NCBI GenBank assembly: GCA_945861995.1
Contig: CAMAWZ010000057.1
Coordinates: 1 to 10,602 of the forward strand
Source of the DNA: Pseudorhodobacter antarcticus
GTDB lineage: Bacteria; Pseudomonadota; Alphaproteobacteria; Rhodobacterales; Rhodobacteraceae
Length of the DNA stretch: 10,602 nucleotides
Direction of reading: 5' to 3'
The translations under genes were made by a program, and so were the position numbers. Positions 1 to 6,465 of this stretch are shown here, piece after piece (the first letter of the stretch is position 1; each line of letters starts with the position of its first letter). Below the pieces are notes generated by a model. The model saw only the letters and a program-made list of their open reading frames with translations. It was not told the DNA's origin and did not search any database.

Positions 1-532
1 CGCCCGGCAGCTTTTTGGCCTTGCCATCCACGCGCCCTGCCAGTTTGCCAAAGGCAATAACCGACCCCGTACAGGTGATGGCGCCGATGAACACGCCAAG
101 GAACACTTCGACGCGCAGGATGTTCTGCTCAACTTCGGTTTTCTTGGCCAGCAGCGCGGCGAACCCCTCTAGCGTTTTGCGGGCCGCATCATCCATGGCC
201 AAAACGCGGGCCAGTTCCAGATCGGCGTTAAAGCCGATGAACACAGCAGCCAGACCCACCAGCGAGTGCATTGCCGCCACCAGCTGCGGCATTTCGGTCA
301 TTTGCACGCGCTGGGCGACGATCCAGCCAATCACGCCGCCTGCTGCGATCAGCACAGCCGCCAGCCATGCGCCTTGGGCTGCGGCCAAAGTTGCAAGCAC
401 CGCCAGCGCCATGCCTGCAATGCCGTACCACACTGCGCGCTTGGCGCTTTCTTGCCCCGAAAGTCCCCCCAAAGACAGGATGAACAGAACGGCCGCGATC
501 ACATAAGCCGCAGTTGTAAAACCCATTTCCAT
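1..532 (-). CDS. pntB: NAD(P) transhydrogenase subunit beta, partial (3' end off window)
   Basis: This is the N-terminal 177 residues of the beta subunit of the proton-translocating transhydrogenase, which couples hydride transfer from NADH to NADP+ to proton re-entry across the inner membrane. The reading frame is open to the left edge. The visible part is almost all membrane domain (dII): hydrophobic helices lie near residues 5-23, 31-50, 55-73, 83-103 and 142-160. His89, in MHSLVGLAA, matches the conserved membrane histidine (His91 in E. coli PntB) implicated in proton transfer. The NADP(H)-binding dIII domain lies outside the window; full-length family members are about 460-480 residues. 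The ATG at 532 is chosen because AAGGAG (545-540) sits 7 bases upstream and overlaps the pntA stop codon, so translation of the two genes is probably coupled. An in-frame ATG at 526 is a less well placed alternative. Confidence 0.95.
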   Translation of the reverse strand, partial: MEMGFTTAAYVIAAVLFILSLGGLSGQESAKRAVWYGIAGMALAVLATLAAAQGAWLAAVLIAAGGVIGWIVAQRVQMTEMPQLVAAMHSLVGLAAVFIGFNADLELARVLAMDDAARKTLEGFAALLAKKTEVEQNILRVEVFLGVFIGAITCTGSVIAFGKLAGRVDGKAKKLPG

Positions 533-543
533 CGACTGTCTCC

Positions 544-2115
544 TTAGGATTTTTGGAACATGGCCAGCATACGGCGCATGACCATAAAGCCGCCAAAGAT
601 ATTTATGCCCGCCATAAACACTGACAGGCCTGCAAGGATCATCACCAAGGGCGCGTCCGATCCGATTTGCAAAATCGCGCCCAAAATGATGATCGAGGAA
701 ATCGCATTGGTCACCGCCATCAGCGGCGTGTGCAGCGAATGCGCCACGTTCCAGATCACCGAGAAGCCGATAAAGCAGGACAGCACGAACACGATCAAAT
801 GGCTCATAAAGCTGGCTGGGGTAAAGATGCCTGCCAGCAGAATAAGCGCGCCGCCGCCAATCAGCATCCCCACTTGGGCGCGGGTTTGGGATTTAAACGC
901 CGCAGTTTCAACTGCGCGCTTTTCCTCGGCCGTCAGTTCTTTGACCTTTTCTTTGGGCTTTTGCACTGCGATGGCGGCGTTTTTGGGCGGTGGCGGCGGA
1001 TAGGTAATCTCGCCCCCAAAGGCCACGGTTGCGCCGCGGATCACGTCATCTTCCATGTTGTGCACGATCACGCCGTCTTTTTTCGGCGTCAGATCGGTCA
1101 ACATATGGCGAATGTTGGTGGAATACAGCGTGGACGCTTGGGCCGCCATGCGCGATGGGAAATCGGTATAGCCAACGATGGTTACGCCATTTTCCGATAC
1201 GATCTTTTCGTCTGGCACAGTCAAATCGCAGTTGCCGCCGCGCTCGGCAGCCAAATCGATAATGACGCTGCCTGTTTTCATCATGGCAACCATATCGGCT
1301 GTCCACAGTTTGGGCGCGGGGCGGCCAGGGATCAGCGCGGTGGTGATCACGATGTCCATTTCGGGGGCCAGTTCGCGGAACTTGGCAAGCTGCGCCTCAC
1401 GGAACTCGGGCGAACTTGGTGCGGCATAGCCGCCTGTTGCCGCGCCATCTTGGGCTTCTGCAAAGTCCAAAAACACAAAGCTAGCGCCCATGGATTCGAT
1501 CTGTTCGGCCACTTCGGGGCGCACGTCAAAGGCGTGCACGATTGCGCCCAGCGACACCGATGTGCCCGTCGCGGCAAGGCCAGCCACGCCAGCGCCCACA
1601 ATCAGAACTTTTGCGGGGGGCACTTTGCCCGCTGCCGTCACCTGACCTGTGAAGAAACGGCCAAAATTATTGCCCGCCTCGATCACGGCACGGTAGCCTG
1701 CGATATTGGCCATGGACGAGAGCGCATCCATCTTTTGCGCGCGCGAGATACGCGGCACCATATCCATCGCAACAACAGTCGCGCCTTGCGCCTTCACTGC
1801 CTCTAAAAGGTCGGCGTTTTGCGCAGGCCAGAAAAACGAAATCAACGTCTGGTCTTTGCGCAGGGCTTTCGCCTCGGCCATTTCGGGGCCGCGCACCTTT
1901 ACCAGCACATCTGCAGCTTTGACCACGTCGGCAGCAGTTTTCAAAACATCGACCCCTGCGGCCTGATAGGCGGCATCAGAAAAGCCAGCCTTTGCCCCTG
2001 CCCCCGCCTGAATAACGCAACTATGGCCAAGTTTGACCAGCTGAGTGGCGGAATCGGGTGTCATCGCCACGCGGTTCTCGCCCGCAAAAATTTCGGTTAA
2101 AGCACCAATTTTCAA
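544..2115 (-). CDS. pntA: NAD(P) transhydrogenase subunit alpha, TTG start
   Basis: This is the alpha subunit (523 residues from the TTG) of the membrane NAD(P) transhydrogenase. It carries the NAD(H)-binding domain dI (about residues 1-375), a proline/lysine-rich linker (about 372-400) and four membrane helices (about 414-434, 438-458, 464-485, 487-513). The nucleotide-binding loop GAGVAGLAA lies at 174-182. The motif PRISRAQKMDALSS (121-134) carries R122, Q127, D130 and S133, equivalent to the nicotinamide-contact residues R127/Q132/D135/S138 of the Rhodospirillum rubrum enzyme. RGGNCDLTVPDE and the mobile-loop-like GYTDFPSRMA are also present. dI and the membrane part are fused in one chain, unlike the split PntAA/PntAB of R. 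rubrum. TTG at 2115 is preferred because AAAAGGGG (2130-2123) lies 7 bases upstream and LKIGALTEIF matches the family N-terminus. A longer ATG start at 2184 would add 23 residues that look non-native. It is followed by pntB after an 11-base gap. Confidence 0.95.
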   Translation of the reverse strand: MKIGALTEIFAGENRVAMTPDSATQLVKLGHSCVIQAGAGAKAGFSDAAYQAAGVDVLKTAADVVKAADVLVKVRGPEMAEAKALRKDQTLISFFWPAQNADLLEAVKAQGATVVAMDMVPRISRAQKMDALSSMANIAGYRAVIEAGNNFGRFFTGQVTAAGKVPPAKVLIVGAGVAGLAATGTSVSLGAIVHAFDVRPEVAEQIESMGASFVFLDFAEAQDGAATGGYAAPSSPEFREAQLAKFRELAPEMDIVITTALIPGRPAPKLWTADMVAMMKTGSVIIDLAAERGGNCDLTVPDEKIVSENGVTIVGYTDFPSRMAAQASTLYSTNIRHMLTDLTPKKDGVIVHNMEDDVIRGATVAFGGEITYPPPPPKNAAIAVQKPKEKVKELTAEEKRAVETAAFKSQTRAQVGMLIGGGALILLAGIFTPASFMSHLIVFVLSCFIGFSVIWNVAHSLHTPLMAVTNAISSIIILGAILQIGSDAPLVMILAGLSVFMAGINIFGGFMVMRRMLAMFQKS

Positions 2116-2193
2116 CGGATATCCCCTTTTCTGCCACGCGCTTTCGCGCTGTTCTTGCGCCACCGCGCTGCCCTCGCCGCGCAATTAACGCGA

Positions 2194-2220
2194 TTTTGCG
2201 CCGTTGCAACAGTGGCAAAA
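2194..2220. repeat. Compound palindrome upstream of pntA
   Basis: A perfect 8-base palindrome GTTGCAAC (2203-2210) is flanked almost symmetrically by TTTTGC (2194-2199) and GCAAAA (2215-2220), with spacers of 3 and 4 bases. It lies about 80-105 bases upstream of the pntA start. It could be an operator or a hairpin in the pntAB leader; the sequence alone does not decide. Confidence 0.35.
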
Positions 2221-2234
2221 CCAGTTTTTCGATT

Positions 2235-2278
2235 ATTGCGAGAAAATTATTTGCATTGATATAATATTTCGCTGCAAT
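2235..2278. repeat. Imperfect inverted repeat over the kynU promoter
   Basis: The left arm 2235-2250 (ATTGCGAGAAAATTAT) resembles the reverse complement of 2261-2278 (ATTGCAGCGAAATATTAT). The ends match (ATTGC and ATTAT) and there are two gaps or mismatches in the middle. A shorter exact pair, TTGCA at 2251-2255 and TGCAA at 2273-2277, lies inside. The dyad covers both promoter hexamers, so a regulator bound here could block or activate kynU. Lrp/AsnC-type regulators control kynureninase genes in some bacteria, but nothing here identifies the protein. Confidence 0.35.
2236..2265 (+). promoter_or_regulatory. Candidate sigma-70 promoter for kynU
   Basis: A perfect TATAAT lies at 2260-2265. TTGCGA (4 of 6 matches to TTGACA) lies 18 bases upstream at 2236-2241. 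Transcription would start near 2272 and leave a leader of about 105 bases before the kynU ATG. The match lies in a locally AT-rich patch, which supports it. It is a prediction from consensus only. Confidence 0.45.
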
Positions 2279-2376
2279 AGGCCGCGCGTTCCAATTACGA
2301 CCCTTAATGCGCCATTTTCGCCCGCCTTGCGAGCGCGGCGCTTTGCAGGCAGGGTAGCGGCAACAGGAGGACTAAG

Positions 2377-3570
2377 ATGACCGATTTTACCGCCACCAAA
2401 GCAATGTTCGATTTGCCCCAAGGGATCACCTATTTAGATGGCAATTCGCTGGGGCCATTGCCGCGCACTGCTGCGGCGCGGGTGGCGCGGAGTGTCACCG
2501 ATGAATGGGGCCAAATGTTGATTGGCGGCTGGAACCGCGCGGGCTGGATGGATTTGCCGCGCAGCTTAGGCGATCGTATCGCGGCCCTGATCGGGGCCGA
2601 AGCGGGGCATGTGGTGCTGGGCGATACGCTGTCGATCAAGGTCTATCAGGCGCTGGCGTCAGCATTAGAGCTAAACCCAGACCGCCGCGTGATCCTTTCG
2701 GATACAGGAAATTTTCCCTCTGATCTTTATATGGCCGAGGGGCTGTGCCGCACTTTGGGCGATGGGTATAGGTTGAAAACGCTCGCCCCTGAAGATGTGG
2801 CTGGCGCAATAGATGACAGCGTCGCCGTCCTTATGCTGACAGAGGTCGATTACCGCACGGGCCGGCGCCACGATATGCGCGCGTTGACCCGCGCAGCCCA
2901 TGAGGCAGGCGCGCTGGTTATTTGGGATTTGGCACATTCGGCGGGTGCTTTTCCCGTGGATTTGGCGGGGTGCGGCGTAGATTTTGCCGTGGGCTGCACC
3001 TATAAATACCTGAATTCCGGCCCAGGTGGGCCCGCCTTTATCTATGTCTCGCCCCGCCATGCGGATGCGGCCCGCCCTGCCCTTTCGGGCTGGCTGGGGC
3101 ATGAAGCGCCCTTTGCCTTTGATCTGGAGTACCGCCCAAGCGCGGGCATTGACCGTATGCGCGTGGGCACACCGCCGATTTTGCAATTGGCAGCATTAGA
3201 GGCGGCCTTGGATGTGTGGCGCGATGTTGATCTGAATGATTTGCGCAGCGCCTCGCAGGCGCTGATGGATCAGTATATTGCGGGGGTCGAGGATGCTTGC
3301 CCAGACTTGATCCTTGCCACGCCGCGCGACCATGGGATGCGCGGCAGCCAAGTGTCCTTTCGCCACCCGCAGGCCTATGCCATTATGCAAGCAATGATTG
3401 CGCGCGGCGTGGTGGGCGATTTCCGCGCGCCCGATGTGATCCGCTGCGGCTTTACGCCGTTGTTCTTAGGTGCGGGTGATGTCGCGCGCGCTGTGGCGGT
3501 GATTTGCGACATCATGCAAAACCGCCTTTGGGAAAACCCCGCCTATCAGACACGCGCCAAGGTGACCTGA
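2377..3570 (+). CDS. kynU: Kynureninase (PLP-dependent)
   Basis: This is a 397-residue cytoplasmic enzyme that cleaves L-kynurenine to anthranilate and L-alanine (and 3-hydroxykynurenine to 3-hydroxyanthranilate) in tryptophan catabolism. The family signature YLDGNSLGPLP is at 19-29. IWDLAHSAGAFPVDL (182-196) supplies the PLP-contacting Asp184 and His187. CTYKYLNSGPGG (207-218) contains Lys210, the predicted Schiff-base lysine. Trp239 in SGWLGHEAPF and Arg350 in FRAPDVIRCGFTPLFLG fit the conserved substrate-binding region. The length is normal for the family. The start is supported by a strong AGGAGG (2365-2370), 6 bases before the ATG. No tryptophan dioxygenase or formamidase gene lies next to it here, so the rest of the pathway must be encoded elsewhere. 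No intrinsic terminator is obvious after its stop codon. Confidence 0.96.
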   Translation: MTDFTATKAMFDLPQGITYLDGNSLGPLPRTAAARVARSVTDEWGQMLIGGWNRAGWMDLPRSLGDRIAALIGAEAGHVVLGDTLSIKVYQALASALELNPDRRVILSDTGNFPSDLYMAEGLCRTLGDGYRLKTLAPEDVAGAIDDSVAVLMLTEVDYRTGRRHDMRALTRAAHEAGALVIWDLAHSAGAFPVDLAGCGVDFAVGCTYKYLNSGPGGPAFIYVSPRHADAARPALSGWLGHEAPFAFDLEYRPSAGIDRMRVGTPPILQLAALEAALDVWRDVDLNDLRSASQALMDQYIAGVEDACPDLILATPRDHGMRGSQVSFRHPQAYAIMQAMIARGVVGDFRAPDVIRCGFTPLFLGAGDVARAVAVICDIMQNRLWENPAYQTRAKVT

Positions 3571-3696
3571 CGGGTGCGGTATGAAGTAGTTTAATTAAAG
3601 ATATACACAATATATTGTAGCAGTGCCTTTGACGCGCCCTTGATCTGGCCATAAGGTCAACCCTTGAATACTTATGATTCTGATAAGGGCGCGCGG
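3571..3696 (+). promoter_or_regulatory. AT-rich leader of the L,D-transpeptidase gene
   Basis: This gap between kynU and the transpeptidase gene holds an AT-rich patch with two perfect palindromes: TTTAATTAAA (3590-3599) and ACAATATATTGT (3607-3618). TATATT at 3611-3616 could serve as a -10 element, but no good -35 element is seen, so the promoter is only suggested. Its downstream half contains the inverted repeat described separately. Confidence 0.35.
3633..3693 (+). promoter_or_regulatory. Leader inverted repeat that can hide the Shine-Dalgarno site
   Basis: CGCGCCCTT (3633-3641) is perfectly complementary to AAGGGCGCG (3685-3693), with a 43-base loop. The right arm contains AAGGG, the only ribosome-binding-site-like sequence before the ATG at 3697. 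A second CCCTT at 3661-3665 could pair with the same AAGGG in a competing 5-base-pair stem. If folded in the mRNA, either pairing would restrict translation of the lipoprotein and, through coupling, of the glycoside hydrolase. This is a structural inference that has not been modelled. Confidence 0.35.
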
Positions 3697-4611
3697 ATGC
3701 TGAACAAACAATTTCTCTTGGCCGCAACGGCTGTTTTGGCACTTTCCGCCTGCACCCCAAGTCCACAAATGATCGAAGCCGGCCTTGTTGCCGCCCCACA
3801 GCCCGAATTGGTTGAAGGGGTTTACAGCGCGAAAGACGATGGCGCCTTTGCCATTCCCGCCGTGCCAGTTGAAAAAGTGCCCGTCGATTTCCAGCGCGCT
3901 TCGGTCTATTATCCCAGTGAAGAGGCGGAGGGAACTGTTGTCATCAACCCGACCGAAAAGCATCTTTACCTGATTACAGGCAAAAACCGCGCTTTGCGCT
4001 ATGGCATTTCTGTCGGGCGCGATGGGTTCGAATGGGCGGGCACTGCGCTGATCACCTCGCGCCAGAATTGGCCCACGTGGACACCCCCGCCAGAAATGAT
4101 TGCGCGCAAGCCTGAACTGTCGAAATGGGAAAAGGGCCAGCCCGGCGGGCCAGAAAACCCACTTGGTGCGCGGGCGCTGTATTTGACCACGAATGGGATT
4201 GATTACGGCTACCGTATTCACGGCACGCCTGAATGGTTTTCGATTGGACAGAACGCCTCATCGGGCTGTTTCCGCATGATCAACCAAGATGTCATGGATT
4301 TGTTTGAACGGGTGCAAGACGGGGCCAAAGTGGTGGTGCTAAACAGCGACGGCAGCTATCCAACCCGTCTGGTGGTGCCGCCCCCGCAACTGCCAAAAGC
4401 ACCCGAAGTGGACGTGACGCCTGTCTCTGCCACGGGGGATGATGCAGCGCTGATATTGAACCCCGCATTGCTGAACCCGCCTGCGCAAAGTGGTCAGCCT
4501 GCGGCAGTTTGCACCGTGCCTTTGGTCAATGGACTTTGCCCCGTCGCCCCCCCAACAACGCTGCCGCCAACAAAACTGCCGCCAGTGAGCGGTTCGGCCG
4601 CCGCACCATGA
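3697..4611 (+). CDS. Lipoprotein L,D-transpeptidase (YkuD domain)
   Basis: This 304-residue protein is predicted to form 3-3 peptidoglycan cross-links or attach proteins to peptidoglycan in the periplasm. The N-terminus MLNKQFLLAATAVLALSAC is a lipoprotein signal peptide with a lipobox (LSAC) and lipidated Cys19. The YkuD domain covers about residues 78-217. It starts at GTVVINPTEKHLYLI and carries the active-site motif IHGTPEWFSIGQNASSGCFRM, with His175, catalytic Cys191 and Arg193. The usual SHGC is SSGC here. The last 85 residues or so form a proline-rich, low-complexity tail, perhaps a wall-spanning linker. ATG at 3697 is preferred because the signal peptide begins there and AAGGG lies 7 bases upstream; an in-frame TTG at 3664 would add 11 residues. 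The stop codon overlaps the next gene's start (ATGA). The exact reaction (cross-linking or protein attachment) is not known. Confidence 0.9.
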   Translation: MLNKQFLLAATAVLALSACTPSPQMIEAGLVAAPQPELVEGVYSAKDDGAFAIPAVPVEKVPVDFQRASVYYPSEEAEGTVVINPTEKHLYLITGKNRALRYGISVGRDGFEWAGTALITSRQNWPTWTPPPEMIARKPELSKWEKGQPGGPENPLGARALYLTTNGIDYGYRIHGTPEWFSIGQNASSGCFRMINQDVMDLFERVQDGAKVVVLNSDGSYPTRLVVPPPQLPKAPEVDVTPVSATGDDAALILNPALLNPPAQSGQPAAVCTVPLVNGLCPVAPPTTLPPTKLPPVSGSAAAP

Positions 4612-6278
4612 CCCGCTTTGACCACCTGCGCGCCGCGCCCTTTCATCTGGATGATGTAGGGGTGGCGTGGGTTGCACAAACACTGGCCGCGCTGACCCCT
4701 GCGCAGCGGGTTGGGCAGTTGTTTGTGCATATTGTGATGGGGAATGATCCCGCTGCGCTAGACAGTATCATGGGCCTGCAACCCGCTGGTATAACGCGGT
4801 TTTACAGCGCTGACCTTGGCTATGAAGAAAGTTTGATCACCCGCGCGCAGGGTGCGGCAGCCATTCCCCTGCTGGTTTCCGCCGATCTAGAAGGCTCGCG
4901 GATGAGCCTGCCTTTTGCGACCGAAGTGCCCAATCCCTTGGCGCTGGCGGCGATAAGCGATGTGGCCGCCACGCGCGAAATTAGCGCCATCATGGCGGCG
5001 CAGGCGCGGGCGATTGGGATCAACTGGTCTTTTACGCCCGTCCTAGACATAAACGCCGCCTTTCGCAACCCAATTGTGGCCACGCGCGGCTTTGGCAGTG
5101 ACCCTGCCACCATCCAGACCCATGCGCTGGCGCAAATTGATGTGTTTCAGCGCCAAGGGATGGCTGCCACGGTCAAACACTGGCCCGGCGAAGGCCATGA
5201 TGACCGAGACCAGCATTTGGTCACCACCATAAATCCTTTGCCCATGCCCGATTGGCACGCCAGCCACGGCGCGCTGTACAGGGCGGCCATTGACGCAGGC
5301 GTTATGGCAGTGATGAGCGCACATATCGCCCTGCCCGCCTATGTGCTGGCGAAAAATCCTGATGCGGGGATCGAGGCCTATCGCCCTGCCTCCCTGTCCA
5401 AAACGTTAAACCTAGACCTTTTGCGCGGCGATTTGGGGTTTAATGGGTTGATCGTTTCAGATGCCACGCCGATGGCGGGCTTTGGCGCTTGGGGGTCGCG
5501 GCGGGAAACCTTGCCGCAAGTGATCGAAAACGGCTGCGATATCATCCTTTTCTCGAACGATCCTGCGGCAGATTTCGCGCGGGTAGAGGCGGCGATTGCA
5601 GATGGCTGTATCAGCCCCGCGCGGCATGAGGCCGCGCTGATCCGCATATTGGGGCTAAAGGCGGCGCTTGGCCTGCATAAGGGGGCAGCGCCCGCTGATC
5701 TGACCGAATTTGCGCCAGAAAAACTGCGGGCCACGCGCAAAGCCGCCCGCGCCATCACCGCCCGCGCGCCAACTTTGGTCAAAGATGTGCAAGCGATGCT
5801 GCCGCTGAGCCTTGCCAAACACAAACGCTTGGCGATCTATTCTGGCGGGGTGGTGATGCCCTTTGCACCGTATCCGCTGCCCCTGGATTTACCCGATATG
5901 CTGGCGCGCGAGGGGTTTGAGGTGACGATGCTAGGCGAAAACACCCAGCCAGACCCTGCCAAGTTCGATGCGATGCTGTATCTGTTTGCCGAAGAAACCC
6001 TTCTGACGCGGGGGCGGATTTTTCTGGATTGGGCAAAGGTCGGCGGCGATTTTCAGCGCGCAATGGATCGACATTGGTATGACATTCCAACCGCCATGAT
6101 CAGCTTTGGCTATCCCTATTACCTGTATGACGCGCCGCGCGTGCCCACCTATATCAACGCCTATGCAACGATGCCGACCATGCAAGAAGCAGTTCTAGAG
6201 TGCCTTTTGGGCCGTGCGCCGTGGGCAGGCAAACCGCCGCATGATCCGTTCTGCGGGCTGGGTGATGCGCGGTATTGA
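4608..6278 (+). CDS. Glycoside hydrolase family 3, NagZ-like
   Basis: This is a 556-residue family 3 glycosidase, probably a beta-N-acetylglucosaminidase-type enzyme acting on cell-wall sugars. The N-terminal TIM barrel (about 1-355) contains PLLVSADLEGS (87-97), the signature KHWPGEGHDDRDQH (190-203) and GLIVSDATPM (280-289). Asp285 is the predicted nucleophile. The Asp201-x-His203 pair matches the Asp-His acid/base dyad of NagZ-type enzymes. The first signature differs from the typical KHFPGHG. Residues of about 370-556 form a C-terminal alpha/beta domain as in two-domain relatives, making it longer than E. coli NagZ (about 341). No signal peptide is seen, so it is probably cytoplasmic. The ATG overlaps the transpeptidase stop (4-base ATGA) and no Shine-Dalgarno site precedes it, so translation probably depends on reinitiation. 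A beta-glucosidase is an alternative; the substrate is inferred from the family and neighbour. Confidence 0.85.
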   Translation: MTRFDHLRAAPFHLDDVGVAWVAQTLAALTPAQRVGQLFVHIVMGNDPAALDSIMGLQPAGITRFYSADLGYEESLITRAQGAAAIPLLVSADLEGSRMSLPFATEVPNPLALAAISDVAATREISAIMAAQARAIGINWSFTPVLDINAAFRNPIVATRGFGSDPATIQTHALAQIDVFQRQGMAATVKHWPGEGHDDRDQHLVTTINPLPMPDWHASHGALYRAAIDAGVMAVMSAHIALPAYVLAKNPDAGIEAYRPASLSKTLNLDLLRGDLGFNGLIVSDATPMAGFGAWGSRRETLPQVIENGCDIILFSNDPAADFARVEAAIADGCISPARHEAALIRILGLKAALGLHKGAAPADLTEFAPEKLRATRKAARAITARAPTLVKDVQAMLPLSLAKHKRLAIYSGGVVMPFAPYPLPLDLPDMLAREGFEVTMLGENTQPDPAKFDAMLYLFAEETLLTRGRIFLDWAKVGGDFQRAMDRHWYDIPTAMISFGYPYYLYDAPRVPTYINAYATMPTMQEAVLECLLGRAPWAGKPPHDPFCGLGDARY

Positions 6279-6284
6279 CGGGAC

Positions 6285-6305
6285 AAAAGGGGGCGCTTCG
6301 CCCCC
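6285..6305 (-). terminator. Intrinsic terminator for the minus-strand (kinase-flavoprotein) transcript
   Basis: The 7-base-pair stem at 6289-6305 (3-base loop) is preceded on the plus strand by AAAA (6285-6288). Minus-strand RNA therefore reads a GC hairpin followed by UUUU. On the plus strand there is no T-tract after the stem, so it should work mainly in the minus direction. Confidence 0.6.
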
Positions 6306-6353
6306 CTCGGAGCTAACGCTCCTCACCCCCAGAGGATATTTTCAGAGTTAGGA
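6286..6353 (+). repeat. 3'-end repeat module, copy A (after the GH3 gene)
   Basis: Directly after the GH3 stop, in order: a hairpin GGGGGCG/CGCCCCC (6289-6305), a small hairpin GGAGC/GCTCC (6309-6322), CTCACCCCC (6322-6330) and the block GGATATTTTCAGAGTTAGGA (6334-6353). Copy B on the other strand has the same order of elements, so this is a repeated unit rather than chance complementarity. It resembles a GC hairpin followed by CCCC..GGATATTT that I recall after many Rhodobacteraceae genes, but I cannot verify that here. Confidence 0.7.
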
Positions 6354-6375
6354 AGACAACGTCCGCCTGTTTGCG

Positions 6376-6459
6376 TCCTAACTCTGCAAATATCCAGACA
6401 AGGGAAGCATGCTTGCCGTGTTCGGGGGTGAGCGCAGCGCGGGGGCGGCACACGCCCCC
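6376..6459 (-). repeat. 3'-end repeat module, copy B (after the flavoprotein gene)
   Basis: Read on the minus strand after the stop at 6464: a hairpin GGGGGCG/CGCCCCC (6459-6441), CTCACCCCC (6432-6424, complement of GGGGGTGAG), a 28-base spacer containing the palindrome AAGCATGCTT (6405-6414), then GGATATTTGCAGAGTTAGGA (6395-6376). This block matches copy A at 19 of 20 positions in inverted orientation. It differs from copy A by the longer spacer and by lacking the small GGAGC hairpin. Confidence 0.7.
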
Positions 6460-6465
6460 TTTCTT
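6441..6465 (+). terminator. Intrinsic terminator for the plus-strand (GH3) transcript
   Basis: A 7-base-pair stem GGGGGCG (6441-6447) / CGCCCCC (6453-6459) with a 5-base loop is followed by TTTCTT (6460-6465). The T-tract overlaps the stop codon of the converging flavoprotein gene. Confidence 0.6.

Larger units (their letters stand above)
2116..2376. other. Divergent intergenic region pntA / kynU
   Basis: This 261-base spacer separates two divergent genes and must hold control signals for both. Positions 2218-2280 are much more AT-rich than the surroundings. They contain a promoter-like match for kynU and an imperfect dyad, listed separately; a compound palindrome lies nearer pntA. No convincing sigma-70 pair was found on the minus strand for pntA. 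The best match is TTGCCA (complement of 2216-2211), which has no good -10 element at the right distance. No small gene with a ribosome-binding site is apparent. Confidence 0.6.

Noticed and set aside
15..506. Plus-strand open frame at the left edge
   Set aside because: It is antisense to pntB, whose minus-strand frame gives membrane helices and the conserved MHSLVGLAA; the plus-strand translation is low-complexity Ala/Ser/Thr.
667..1806. Long plus-strand open frame of about 380 codons opposite pntA
   Set aside because: It is antisense to a strongly conserved gene, its translation is rich in His, Arg and Cys with no recognisable domain, and it has no ribosome-binding site. It is a by-product of GC-rich codon use in pntA.
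2671..3186. Minus-strand open frame inside kynU
   Set aside because: It overlaps the PLP-binding core of kynureninase and has no motif or start signal of its own.
3664..3696. Upstream TTG start adding 11 residues to the L,D-transpeptidase
   Set aside because: It would put charged residues before a complete lipoprotein signal peptide; ATG at 3697 gives a normal signal sequence with a suitably spaced AAGGG.
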